From positions 60,922 through 124,921 of the forward strand of contig NW_025776788.1 of assembly GCF_021130785.1 (NCBI RefSeq): a stretch of DNA of 64,000 nucleotides. The letters are read 5' to 3'. The notes below the pieces were generated by a model. That model saw only the letters and a program-made list of their open reading frames with translations. It was not told where the DNA came from and ran no database searches. This document shows, one piece after another, positions 12,690 through 23,200 of this stretch. Positions within the stretch are counted from its first letter, which is position 1; each line of letters begins with the position of its first letter. The position numbers were made by a program, and so were the translations under genes. The stretch is from Homalodisca vitripennis. Lineage: Eukaryota > Arthropoda > Insecta > Hemiptera > Cicadellidae.

Positions 12690-14470
12690 GTAGCCTCCAA
12701 ATTCTATTGAAAGATAGAAAAGTCTGTTTATGTAAATGTGGTTTACATATGCAACTATGAACCGCATACACCTACCATTTGGACTACATTGCTTTCCAGA
12801 TTTAGATTACACTTTAAGACGTTAAATAATGAAAGATATGTTTAGGAGTAAATAGTTGTGGATTTGATTTAAATGAGCTTCTTAGTAGAACAGTGTGGTA
12901 TGCCTAATGTATCAAAACAATTTTCTTTATTGTGTACCATTGACGAATTAATAACTAAAATATATTATGCTCATTTGTAATATATGTTGTGTGTGTGTTG
13001 TGTTGTAATATAATGTGTGAACAATTTTTTTCAATCATAAAAAACATCTTTTCTTCCAAACAATCAATGAAATAGTTATTTCAATAAAAGAACCGAACAT
13101 TGGACGTTAAATTTTTATATTAACGATATTGAAATTGAGTGTATTCAATGTAACCTTGCTGCTTCGGCAACAATAAAATTTTTGGATACCAATTACTGAA
13201 TTCTGGTAAGTGTTTAAAGGAATTAATATAATGCTAGTGCTCTTTTGAACATCGTACATTTAACTTTATATTTTTCGTTGCCGCCATTCTTGTGACCACA
13301 CAATATTAATATACAGTGTATAGCTTATTTATTTAATATTTTTAACTATATTCCCTGCCCAAGTTTTTGTAATTTTCGGCATTTCTAAGAATATTACCGA
13401 AATAATGTTTTCTCGTATGCACAACCTGTTACTTGTTCGTTTATTCAATTACTTGCGAAATTATATAAACCTAAAAGTACAAAAAAGTTATCATGTACGA
13501 AATCTAATACAGTATATATTTACTGTATAATAAATTGACTCGGTTTAATCTACAAAAAAATATATTTGGTAAAATAAGCCATTATATTTAAATACGGTAT
13601 ACAAAATCTATATTTAAGCGTTATTAATAACAGATACATAGTATTTGAACAACGACGTACTCATAGTTATTGTACTAGTATATTGGAAGTAGTTTCCTTC
13701 AACCTAGACCAACCACCAAGTGAACGTACTTTAAAGCCTTTAAGGTCGGGGCAGCAGGTCCCTAGCTCACGTCGCAGCAATAAAGTGCGCCAGAACCACA
13801 AACCGTTTATTCAACGATACCAGAGGACTTTTATATCCATCCGGTAATTTTATCTTCTACATTTTCAATCGAATTCTACTGCACTGTCTCACATGGCGCA
13901 GGATTTGATGTTTTGCAGGAAATAAAATTGCTAAAATAATTAAAAATTAATTGCTTATTTAATTAGTTATTGCTATAATTTTTTCTATAAATTGTTTTTT
14001 TAATTATTTTTTAGGTATCGGTATTTAACATTGGTTGATGAATTAAATTTCTTACAAGTAGTGTAAATAGTTATATATCACTTTCAAAGTATTTGCGAAC
14101 ATTAAAATAATTGTTTTTAGTTTGGCTTTTCACCCTAACCGTAAGGTAGCATTGTGTAACATAAAATTAACCGCTTATATATTCATTGGAGATTCGTTAC
14201 AGAGTTTTTAGGTGTAAGATAATTACCAATATCACAGGGTATAATTAGGTAATGAATAAATCCGATACTTAACGGCACATTTATTATTAATAGTGTTTAA
14301 AAGGAGTTGTCCTCAGATATATTTGAATACTATTTTTTCCAGATATGTTTTGGCGATGTATATTTTTAAAACTTTTGCTCTAAATAATATGGCAAAATAA
14401 TATAAATATTGTTATATATTAATAGCTTGTTACTATAAAAGAACCGTAATATAATACCAGAAAGGAGTTA
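12690..14470. other. Gene-free AT-rich intergenic DNA
   Basis: No gene or RNA was recognised. Around 13690-13860 the base composition is more balanced and may hold an old repeat. Confidence 0.4.
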
Positions 14471-14477
14471 TGAAGTT

Positions 14478-15116
14478 TTGCGATCCCATGTGCCATGTAT
14501 TGGCACTCCGATGGTGAATTCGACAAGGTACCTCAAAATGGTTCTGACAAATGTTACTGCCCGGGAGGTTTTCATATCCTTTGCTCAACTTCTTCTCTAC
14601 TGTTCACCGCTTACCACCTCCACCAAAATAATTTTAAACAAATTGATCGTAAGGCCATACATCACCTACCCCGACCATGTGTGGTACAACCAGCTACCCC
14701 CAGAATATATCTTGAATCATTTCAACACAAGGTTGTTCTTACCTATCTGGAACTCTGTGGGTTGCTCGGAACAATTTTATGGTGCGCTCTTTGGCATCCC
14801 GACGCTGGGCGACTACATCAAGGCGCAAACTCGGCACCTCTTTGAATCGGTTGATTCCACGGAGTGGGACCACATCAGGATCTGGTCTTCTCGTGAGGGC
14901 CCTATTCCACTGCACAACCTGAGACGCTCCAAGGTATTCCTGGACAACCTTCCCTGGGCACCTAACTCACCTAGACTTGCCGTCCGTCGCCAAACTCCAC
15001 CGACCATCTACATCTTGTCTATTTTTCATCTACTTATTATCGATTTGACTCCATTAGTTACACTTCAGCACTGTACCATTCTCCCCAGCACTAAAGTATA
15101 TGCTGAAATAAACTGA
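14478..15116 (+). pseudogene. Non-LTR retrotransposon reverse transcriptase C-terminal fragment
   Basis: A 212-residue open frame contains an L-I-V-R-P-Y-I-T-Y-P-D-H-V-W stretch, then a long helix and an 'F-G-I-P-T-L-G-D-Y-I' stretch. This is the order seen in the thumb/connection end of Jockey- and RTE-like LINE polymerases, where an R-P-x-x-x-Y-x-x-x-x-W signature is followed by an IPtL...yI signature. The catalytic FADD palm motif is absent, so this is a 5'-truncated, dead copy. The frame is far more GC-rich than the flanks, as expected for a mobile insertion. The apparent first ATG is probably not a real start. A second frame overlapping at 14495-14845 is a shadow. Confidence 0.6.
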
Positions 15117-15239
15117 TGCTTTGATCTTCAGCAGTCGTTGGGACATTTGTTTTAGAAGCTGCTCTGAGAGGATCCACCACGTCTTCCACGGTTCAGTTAT
15201 CGTAGCCTTCTTAGTTACTCATATGACCCATGTACAAAT

Positions 15240-15930
15240 ATTGGCTAACGCTCTGCCTAATCACAAAGAATGACATGCGCCATCATCGGACTCGATCATG
15301 GTTTTATGTATAGTTCCAAATTCAACTGATTGTTACAGAAAAGTTCTCAAGCAGAAAAATATAGATTACATTTTTTACCACGTCAAGTATACCTATATGG
15401 CTATTAATATTTAGCCAAAATCACAACCAAACTTTGAAGTATATTTTTAATTCTGTTAAAATCACTTATAGGCAATCGTCCTTAGAGGCTGTGATCAGTC
15501 TACATTATACTTACTCACCTTGGATGTTATAGAGCAAGAATTGTGATTAAGAACGGTATTTACGGTAAAGAAAATTATAAAAATGGTAATAAAACATGCA
15601 GAACAATTATCGTATAACTGTAATACTTTTTAGAAGAAAATGAATTACTGAAATTTTTAATTCTTAAACTAGTCTTCAAACTTAGAAAATATTAGACTTT
15701 AATAACTCATATGTTTACATATTTCATTCAACACATAATAAATTAATTAAATACGTTTTTGAAATAAAAATTGGATTTAAAACTTTCCGTATATTATTAT
15801 AATAATACATAAATAGCAGATAAATAATTCAGGCATATTGCTAGTATTGCTTCCATTCCAATACTTGTCTCAACTGTATATTTATTTAGTAAAACAATCA
15901 ATATACAATAGCATAATGGTGTTATATGTT
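15240..15930. other. Gene-free AT-rich intergenic DNA
   Basis: This holds a GGCTAACGCTCTGCCTAATC-like word at 15243 related to that near 8594, probably a dispersed repeat edge. The last part, before 16051, resembles the region upstream of the first receptor (CGGCAACAA, AGGTCAC, TTAGATACCT words), so promoter-side sequence was duplicated too. Confidence 0.45.
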
Positions 15931-16050
15931 AAAACCGACATCCCCTCGGCAACAAAAAATGCAGGTCACATATTCGTGACTATCTGCTGTTAGATACCTC
16001 GTAGACACATTACTTCCAATATAAACGCGCGCAAGACGTACCACTACAAT

Positions 16051-17281
16051 ATGTTTGTGATGAAATCCAGTAGATTATCTCATATAAAACTCGGAAAAAA
16101 GTTATACGCCTTGGCTGGAATACCAATAGTAACGAATGAATACGACGAAGTATCGGGAATTGAAATAATTCGCTATGTCACTTCTTTGATATGCCTCACA
16201 TATAGGAACGCATTTAACACTTATGTAGTCTTCTTTTCGTCTCCTGCCACCAATGATAATATATCAAAGCAATATGTGAGTTTACAGTGGATTATTAACC
16301 AATGGCTCGTAATGATCTTCTTTGTCCTCATTATTCTAAGACACAGATTCCTAAAACGAATCTTTGCACTGGTGGATGAGATTGAAACCAAAATAAACTC
16401 ATTTGGTGACCAGAGGACTGTGGAAGGTGTCTTTATTACTGGAATTGCTTTAGTGCATTTCATCAACTTGATATTTAACTTCCAAGATGAAATTATTTAC
16501 TACAAAGTCCTATATTCCAAGTTTTCCAAACACAAATTTCCTGTTTCTCATCGTTCTGTACATCATAACTTCGGTTCAATACAAAATATCTGTATGTATC
16601 GTACAGTACAACTGGAACCTTATCATCGTGGAGTCACTAAAAATATCCAGAAAGTTTCGAAAGCACGTTTTTACCACAACGTTGCAGGACGATCTGACAA
16701 CAGTGTTACCAGTTGTTGAAGTTGATATAGGTTCCAGTTCTCGTGCGTGTTATTGTGCGCACAGGTCATCTTCTTCCCACCGTTGCAGCCCCTGGTACCG
16801 CAGGCTACATCACTGCCGGAAGATGTGCAAGATGTACATTAAGGCCAAGAAACTCAGTGTCGCAGTCAATAAGGTGTACTTTCCGGTTGCTACGATGTTG
16901 ATGATCGGATTTTCACTAGCTTTCTCCGTCATGTTCTTTGAGATGTTCAGCAAAAGGTATGAGTATTTGAATGCCTACTCGATCTTCTCACTTCCTGTAG
17001 CGAAGATATTCTGGATCGTTCCATTATTTACACCTATAGTTATCAACAGTTTTACGAAATACAGTGGTGAGGGGTTGGTGAGAGAAGCATCACGGGAAGT
17101 CTTCGCAACTGAAGATGCGTCAAGAAGGAAGATTATTGCAAGACTCGTGAATAGCGTTAGCGATACATATCCTGATAATCTTTGGTGTCTGTATGATATT
17201 CACTGGTCCATTCTATCAGTTCTTCTCGACTTTGGATTGCTATTAGGTACAACTTTTGTGTCACCGCAAGACTCGGATTAA
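16051..17281 (+). pseudogene. Gustatory receptor-like gene, copy 2 (same frame change as copy 1)
   Basis: Paralogue of 4249-5470, about 11.8 kb downstream in the same orientation. The first frame (16051-16719) begins with the same K-L-G-K-K-L-Y-A-L-A-G-I-P-I stretch, and the second (within 16487-17281) carries the R-E-A-S-R-E-V-F-A-T loop and the last membrane segment. The frame changes by +1 near 16490-16560, homologous to copy 1. The stretch 16760-16860 is almost identical to 4955-5055, much more so than the rest, which suggests gene conversion or strong constraint. The C-terminus differs (ends in a polar tail) and again lacks TYxxxxxQF. It could be one exon set of a live gene or a duplicated pseudogene; transcript data would decide. 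Confidence 0.65.
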
Positions 17282-17289
17282 TAAAACTA

Positions 17290-18355
17290 TCCCCCTTGCC
17301 ATTAAGTTACATTGAGTACAAATTGACGCATTTTATTTTTAGTATATGATATTTAAATCTTTATTTAACTCATGGACGTAGTCAAGGGTCTTATTAGTTT
17401 AAAATCACATAAAATACGTGAAATAATCTTAGATCAATAAAAATTTTCACAAAATCTATAACGAAATACACCTTAAGTTAGAACACATGTGTTTAATTAA
17501 ATCATTTAGTCAAATTCAATCATCAAATTATCATAAATGTCGTGTCACATACCAGTAATCTGGTGATAGTGAGCCGTGCCTTTTTTCAAACAACCATAAG
17601 CTAGTGCATTAAACATGATCTTATATTTGATTAAATTTTCTTCTGCAATTGTAACAAACAAATAATTATTGTATTATCGTCAGTGAAATCGACTCATTCA
17701 GGGTCTGACAATATTTAAAAAAGCGATGACACAATAATGCCTAATAAAGAAGTAACGAAGTTTGACCTAAGATTTAAAAAGTTAGTAAGGCCTTATTGTA
17801 AACCACGAAGTTCTAATTATGTTTGGTTTGGTGGTAGTTTCACCACAGTATTTTGAATGCATAATAATATGACAACTTACAAGACACATTTACTCTATGT
17901 ATACTGTATACTCTTGCAAGTAGGTCGAATTACAAGTATAAAGATACAGAAAAATCATGCTTCAAAAACCATGTTTTCATGTTTTTATTTTCGGGTTGCA
18001 AGAACACTGCATTATAAACAAACTGATTCATAAAACAAACATACCTTAAACCAATAAGTCCTGGGATAACGAACAGAATTTTACAAATAAATATAAAAAA
18101 AAGTTTCCAATCAGCTGTGTGTAGTATAAACGTAAACGTTAACATAGAAATAGAATGGTAGTAGAAAAGGAAAAAAATATCTTAAGTTCAAAATTTTTCA
18201 TTGCCTGTATTTAAAAATTAAACTAATTAATCAGATTAGTACTTTGTAAATCATCAAGGTTTAAAGTAATTTTTTAGTTTATTTGATTAATAGTTTATAT
18301 ATGTACATATATGTATTATGTGTATATAAACGAAGTATTTACAAAAGTTTGTTAA
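17290..18355. other. Gene-free AT-rich intergenic DNA
   Basis: No gene recognised. The minus-strand 71-residue frame at 17930-18145 has no motif and random composition. Confidence 0.4.
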
Positions 18356-18359
18356 AAGA

Positions 18360-19102
18360 TTCTCCTGCTGATAGTATTCATCAGTCCATATACGAAAGCC
18401 GTTATCCACCATTTTTTCAAATTTTATATATATATAACAACTTGTAAGCCTACGTAAACCAGGTTTTGAAGATTGGAAATAAGGAAAAGCTTAAAGCAAT
18501 CCGGGTGTGATTTGTTTTCATATTAACAAAATGACGTGTGTTGAAAATGTTTAAATTAAAATTACAAAATAAACCAGTATAGTTACAAAATATTTTCAAG
18601 TAATCAAGTTCTTTATAATTTTTATAAACTCCAACGGGACATCAAAAGTACCCTTGCACAAGCCGGAAGCAACAAATGTGTCACAGTTGAGAGGTATCAG
18701 CAGATTGTTGTTCCAAGTCATACTTTACAGTGGTCGCCCCGTTTAGTTCTAATCTTATTTATTTATACTTATATATGTGCAAATTTGGTATATGTAGCTT
18801 TATTAGTTGTAAAGATATCAATTTTTATTAGAAATAAAAAAAGGCAGCTAGAGGATAAAATAATTATTTCTTGAACTATGCTTATAGGACTTTTTATTTG
18901 GAATGATGGATTACAGAATTTTGGTCATTTTCCATCGGTATAAGTTATAAAGGGTATAAACCAACGTTTCGTTGATTAAAATCCATTTTCTTCGTCAGGT
19001 AAGGGAGTTATTAATTCATACAAAAATAAAGAACAGAAATGTAATATTGAGTACTATTCGCCGCAGAAGTTTGTGATTCTCTTTTGTGAACACTCTGTAT
19101 AT
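18360..19102. mobile_element. Degenerate relative of the transposon at 751-2073
   Basis: It shares GTCTGTTGAAAATATTTAAATT-like, CCAACGGGAC, ACACAAGCCGG-like and AGAAGTTTGTGA words in the same order, and ends with TGTGAACACTCTGTATA, matching the right terminus of the first copy. Only one internal unit is present instead of a tandem array. At 18965-19010 an inserted or ancestral stretch has an AACGTTTCGTTGATT ... CTTCGTCAGG pattern, similar in reverse to the tail-like sequence at 62330-62370. Confidence 0.6.
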
Positions 19103-21267
19103 ATTTTGAATAACAAGCTTCCTCATTGAAAATAATTAATTAGTGATATTAAAATTATTATATTAAAATTACTAAATGTACACTCATTCTTTCTGTGCCA
19201 TATGGAATTGCTAACTCTCCACACAATAGTCCCAGATATTTGAATATGGAAGTGACATAGTTCTTTAAGCATAAAACACAGCGATGGAAGCAACATAGCG
19301 TAAACAGGTTTATACTTATTTGTAGTTGTATAGCATATGCTTGTAGTAATAACTTGTGTAAACTAGAACAGCGACTACATGTGCCGCAAAGGGTAAATAC
19401 TGGGATTTATGTAACCTACTTTACAATTATCTCATTGAGCACTTCCGGGTTTGTGCTTGAGAGCTTCGTTGGTTTACTTTGTACTTGCACTGTTAGTACT
19501 GTGTTATAATTAAGATTTACATTACATTACTAATTATGTGTTGTGTATTGAATTATGCAAAACTATACAAAATTTAAGTTCATACATTACATAGGTAAAT
19601 TCTTAGGCTTAACCTGCGCATGTTCTTAGGCATGTCCATCTGCGTAATTAGGTTTGTTGGTTAATACAAACTAAAAGAAATTTTGAGTTCATGTCACTAA
19701 AACAATTCTTCACAATCAGAATTCAAATATAAAACTTACAGTATCACCATAATATATCATTTCGTTATAAAATTCAAACAAGTACATTAATTTACAAACA
19801 AACAACACAAACCCAATTAATATACATTCTCTTATCGATGGATAGATTCATATAATTATACGCTGAAACTATTTCACATGCAGTCTCATGTTAATACTCA
19901 TTTAATCTCCATACATGCCCAGAAAAATAACATTAGTTGGATCGGACTATGTTTTTCATTGTAGAATCAGTCATTCTTATCCGCGTACTTTGAGGTTTAC
20001 ATGAAGGAGCATTTAAATACAGAAATACACATCAGCCTAGACAATCTTTGACATGAGTGGACTATGAAAAACATCTAAGCTCACAATTTATATGACAAAT
20101 ACACGGGAAGGGTGATTAATATTCCATGCAAACTTTGATAAACCATTATATTTTGGTGCCTTAAATATTTATATTCTGGTAATCATAAATATTTAGTGAA
20201 GCTGTTTATCACTATACCATTAACAGTTTTGTGCTATTTATTATTCGGTACTAACTTTATTATTTCTATTAAATCCATCTATGAAAAGAGTTTTACCAGA
20301 AATTTAACGTATTAGAAATGAAATCATAGTGTATGATAATTTTTTCGTAGGAGTAAACATTAGTCGCTTCAAGGAGCAGGAATTCAGAGAATGCCAAGTA
20401 TAATTTCTCCGAACTGAAGCAACATCAATACCATCATACAACTTGTCGATCTATATTGAAGGTATTGAATAACGTAAACTCATTCATATCTTACTTCTAA
20501 AAATATTAATAAAATTTCATAACAGCGATATCCATTAATGGTTAAGAGTTTGAATTTATACCTGCATATTAACGCTATTCTTGAAGATGTCCATTTACAA
20601 CATTATTTAAAGTTCAAAAACATGTATCAATTCACTGGAATCGTTATCAAATAATTATCGTACTACGGAGGTGTCAATAATATTTAAACCCAAAATTGCA
20701 TGTATATTACTAGTAGACTATGTAACCCAGATATTAAATCATAAATTTAGAATTTTGTTTATCTATTCTTTTATACATACAATCAGTAGGCCACACCGTG
20801 TGTTACGTACCGGTTGAATAAAATATTGCACATGTATTATGTATAACTTTATTTTTTAGATGTCCCGGACAGACAGACAGACAACCATATACAAATAATT
20901 ATTTTGCCTACCGAGTGACAATACTCAATTGTGCTCGGCCAAACCATACATAGTGGGAGATGCACCATTACAGATCTCGTGTTTTAATGTAGAAATTAAG
21001 TTTCGTTCAAACTCTAACGTCTACAAATGTCTCTACATAGTACACCCACTTTTCTTAATTGCACTGCGTTTAATAGCAGAACTTATGTAATGAAATTCTA
21101 CAAACTTTTCTGTTTACTCTATGCTACACACTCACCACCAAAAGGTCTTGATGCATGTGTTAGGATAGTAACAACAAACAGCTGATACCTGTCAACTGGG
21201 ACATGTTTGGCGCTCTCGGCTTGCGCAAGCGAATCTTTATAGTAGTCGTGCGCGCTTATGGAATTAC
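19103..21267. other. Gene-free DNA, second-block flank of the viral element
   Basis: Contains the broken duplicate (20325-20545) of the frame at 10516-10746 and a GACAGACAGACAGACAACC tract at 20872 matching 11013. No intact gene. Confidence 0.5.
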
Positions 21268-21310
21268 GCTTTTTTGCTTGAAATGATGAATACTATCACC
21301 CACAGAAGTT
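21268..21310. mobile_element. Fragment of the transposon's right end
   Basis: A GAAATGATGAATACTATCACCCACAGAAGTTT stretch closely resembles the right end of the element at 751-2073 and is interrupted exactly where the TA tract and viral element begin. The missing terminal part is not found just right of 38464, so the original junction cannot be rebuilt from this window. Confidence 0.65.
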
Positions 21311-21332
21311 TATATATATATATATATATATA
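21311..21332. repeat. (TA)11 tract at left element boundary
   Basis: Pure TA dinucleotides directly abut the AG terminus of the viral element. With (TA)n at 38401-38464 on the other side, any target-site duplication made of TA would be invisible. Confidence 0.9.
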
Positions 21333-21823
21333 AGTAGATATGAATATGGCGGTTCTAGCGCACTTTTGGGACAGACAGAAAATCAAGGGAAAATACTGTT
21401 TAAAGGACAATAAACGAATCTGTAAAATCAAACAGTAAGGCGGTTCTAGCTCACTTTTGGGACAGACGGTAAATCAATGAAAAATACTGTTTAAAGGACA
21501 ATAAACGAATCTGTAACTCACGAATGAAAAATTACCGAATCTATAGCTGTTTGCTTCTACTTTTCTTGAGCTGTCAAATCAATCTATTTGAAATGTCTGC
21601 TACGACGAAAAATCTTCTACTCTACAAAGTTAATTGTAAACACAGTCTTTATCTTTTTATAGTCTTCTTTCCAGTAACAATCAAGTGTAATTTTTCATTT
21701 TTGTTTAATTCTTTAATCTTTTTCTCATCCAAAACAGTCAAAAAATCTGTTCGGCAAGTGTACTTTACAATCTTCCAACTCGGCAATTATTGTAAACCCG
21801 AATTTATCTTTCATTTTCTCCAA
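21333..21823 (+). repeat. Left terminal inverted repeat
   Basis: Pairs with 37914-38400 (491 against 487 bp). Reading the two side by side I see four 1-base homopolymer length differences, each one base longer on the left, and one substitution near the inner edge. The outer part carries a 91-bp direct repeat; the inner part carries most of a small gene that reads outward. Confidence 0.93.
21348..21515 (+). repeat. Subterminal 91-bp direct repeat in left TIR
   Basis: GGCGGTTCTAG recurs at 21348 and 21439. Each copy continues with CACTTTTGGGACAGAC, then AAATACTGTTTAAAGGACAA and TAAACGAATCTGTAA. The second copy lacks the last ~14 bp. Repeated subterminal boxes of this kind are candidates for terminal-protein, polymerase or integration-factor binding sites. 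Confidence 0.9.
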
Positions 21824-21928
21824 ATTCAAGATTCTATGTTTCTTCCTTTCTTCCAATTCCACTAATTTCTTATATTCTTTGAATCTTAGTTCACCAACCT
21901 TATTCAACTCTTGTAACAGCGCTGCCAT
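21617..21928 (-). pseudogene. TIR-borne OB-fold-like gene, left copy, frameshifted
   Basis: This is the same gene as 37812-38117. It starts at an ATG preceded by the element's TTTTTCTATAATAA promoter-like motif and reads outward to the left end. The first ~60 residues are open and contain the K-D-K-F-G-F-T-I-I-A-E-L-E-D core. A T run about 60 codons in is one base longer than in the right copy, so the frame ends early at a stop (open part 21725-21928). The N-terminal ~35 residues diverge from the right copy because the TIR identity stops there. The plus-strand frame at 21524-21865 is its antisense shadow. Confidence 0.75.
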
Positions 21929-21985
21929 TTATTATAGAAAAATCTTTTAACTAAATTTAGTTTAAAAGATTTTTCTATAACAAAT
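21926..21985. promoter_or_regulatory. Palindromic divergent pair of TCTATAA start-site motifs
   Basis: On the minus strand AGATTTTTCTATAATAA leads straight into the ATG at 21928. The mirror copy on the plus strand (AAAGATTTTTCTATAACAAA, 21964-21984) ends in ATAG instead of ATG, so its start codon has been lost. The two arms form a near-perfect palindrome around TAAATTTAG. Confidence 0.7.
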
Positions 21986-22177
21986 AGAACAATCTGAAAA
22001 CATTTTGACCAGAAATTGTGCTGATTTGTGTCAAAAATCACTACTTCTCAAAATTTAATTTTACAAATTTTTGCTCTTTAAATAGAACAATCTGAAAACA
22101 TTTGACCAGAAATTGTGCTGATTTGTGTCAAAAATCACCACTTCTCAAAATTTTAGTTTACAAATTTTTGCTCTTTA
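21982..22177 (+). repeat. 98-bp tandem duplication upstream of polymerase gene
   Basis: Two copies (from 21982 and 22080) each start AAATAGAACAATCTG and end TTTTTGCTCTTT, with three or four differences. The next unit would start at the polymerase ATG context AAATATGG (22178). The duplication therefore copied the promoter-proximal leader. Confidence 0.9.
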
Positions 22178-22180
22178 AAT

Positions 22181-23200
22181 ATGGAGCGGAAAAAAGATAG
22201 AGTGCCCATACTGCAAAAAAGACATTTTTGAACATCATTACACCAGGCATTACAATTCAAAGAATCATCTGAAAAATAAAGATATTTATGAAAAAGAACT
22301 AAATTATTTGAGGACTTGGGCTAAAGAGAATCAAATCAATGGTCACGAAAAGATGTACAATATAGAAAAAATTGCGTGAATTAAAGAAAAGCTTTAAGGA
22401 AGATAAAAAAGATCTCAATCTATTTAATGATGAAAAAATTCAATCAATCGCTGAAAAATTGTCCATAGAAACAAACGATAAAACTAAGTCTGAAATGATC
22501 GAAGAAATTGATAAAACTCTTAACGAAAAACCTGAAAAATATCATAGATGTAGAAGTTTTATCCTCAATACACGGTCTTTTCAAGCAATACATTTTAACG
22601 AATTTAAACGATAAGTTCATGTCAATTTACAAATATCTATCAATTATGAGGCCAGAGATTAAAAGTTTAATAGAAAAATTTCAAGAAACCGTTAAAAATA
22701 TGAAAGGTTATTTATCTTTAGAATGCGAATACGAACGAACTTTAGTGAACGGTGAAACACAAACGTGTCCAATGTACTTTACTATAAAATCAGACGAAAT
22801 ATTTGACGTAAACGACATCGAGAACAGACAAATCATCCAAATAAGGGCTCTGGTTGGACATTAAAACGTTGTAAACAACTGATTTTGAGCCTTAATAAAC
22901 ATGAATTTATGAACGCAGGATCATATATCGATTTACCAAAGGAAATCAAAGATAAAAAAGCTTGTGTAAATATCAAAAATAAAGATGATTATTTGCTTTA
23001 TTTACTCTATCCGATGTGCTATTGAAAAACCCGAAAGAGACTGCGAAAGATCAAAACAATATGAAAAATTTGTAAATGACGAGATATTTTCAGGTTTCGA
23101 GTATCCAATGTCCTTAAAAGATATACAATTATTTGAGAAAACGAAGTTACAATTCCAAGTACAAATATCCAAAAATGTCTATCAATGTCTACAGTTTTGA
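22181..23200 (+). pseudogene. polB: N-terminal region of the family B DNA polymerase, multiply frameshifted
   Basis: Starting at an ATG preceded by CTCTTTAAAT, the coding trace moves through all three frames to join the long polymerase frame. It first shows a C2H2-like zinc finger (C-P-Y-C ... H-H-Y-T-R-H at about 22200-22245), then frames 22372-22614 and 22508-22864. A G-S-G-W-T-L stretch follows near 22850, and a frame 22985-23200 contains the F-E-Y-P-M-S-L-K-D-I stretch typical of the region just before the exonuclease domain in Polinton polymerases. I count about five frame changes, several at A or T runs. Either decay or homopolymer errors could explain them. Confidence 0.7.

Noticed and set aside
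21524..21865. 113-codon plus-strand frame at the left element end
   Set aside because: Antisense shadow of the TIR-borne gene; the same shadow appears at the right end (37808-38146, minus).
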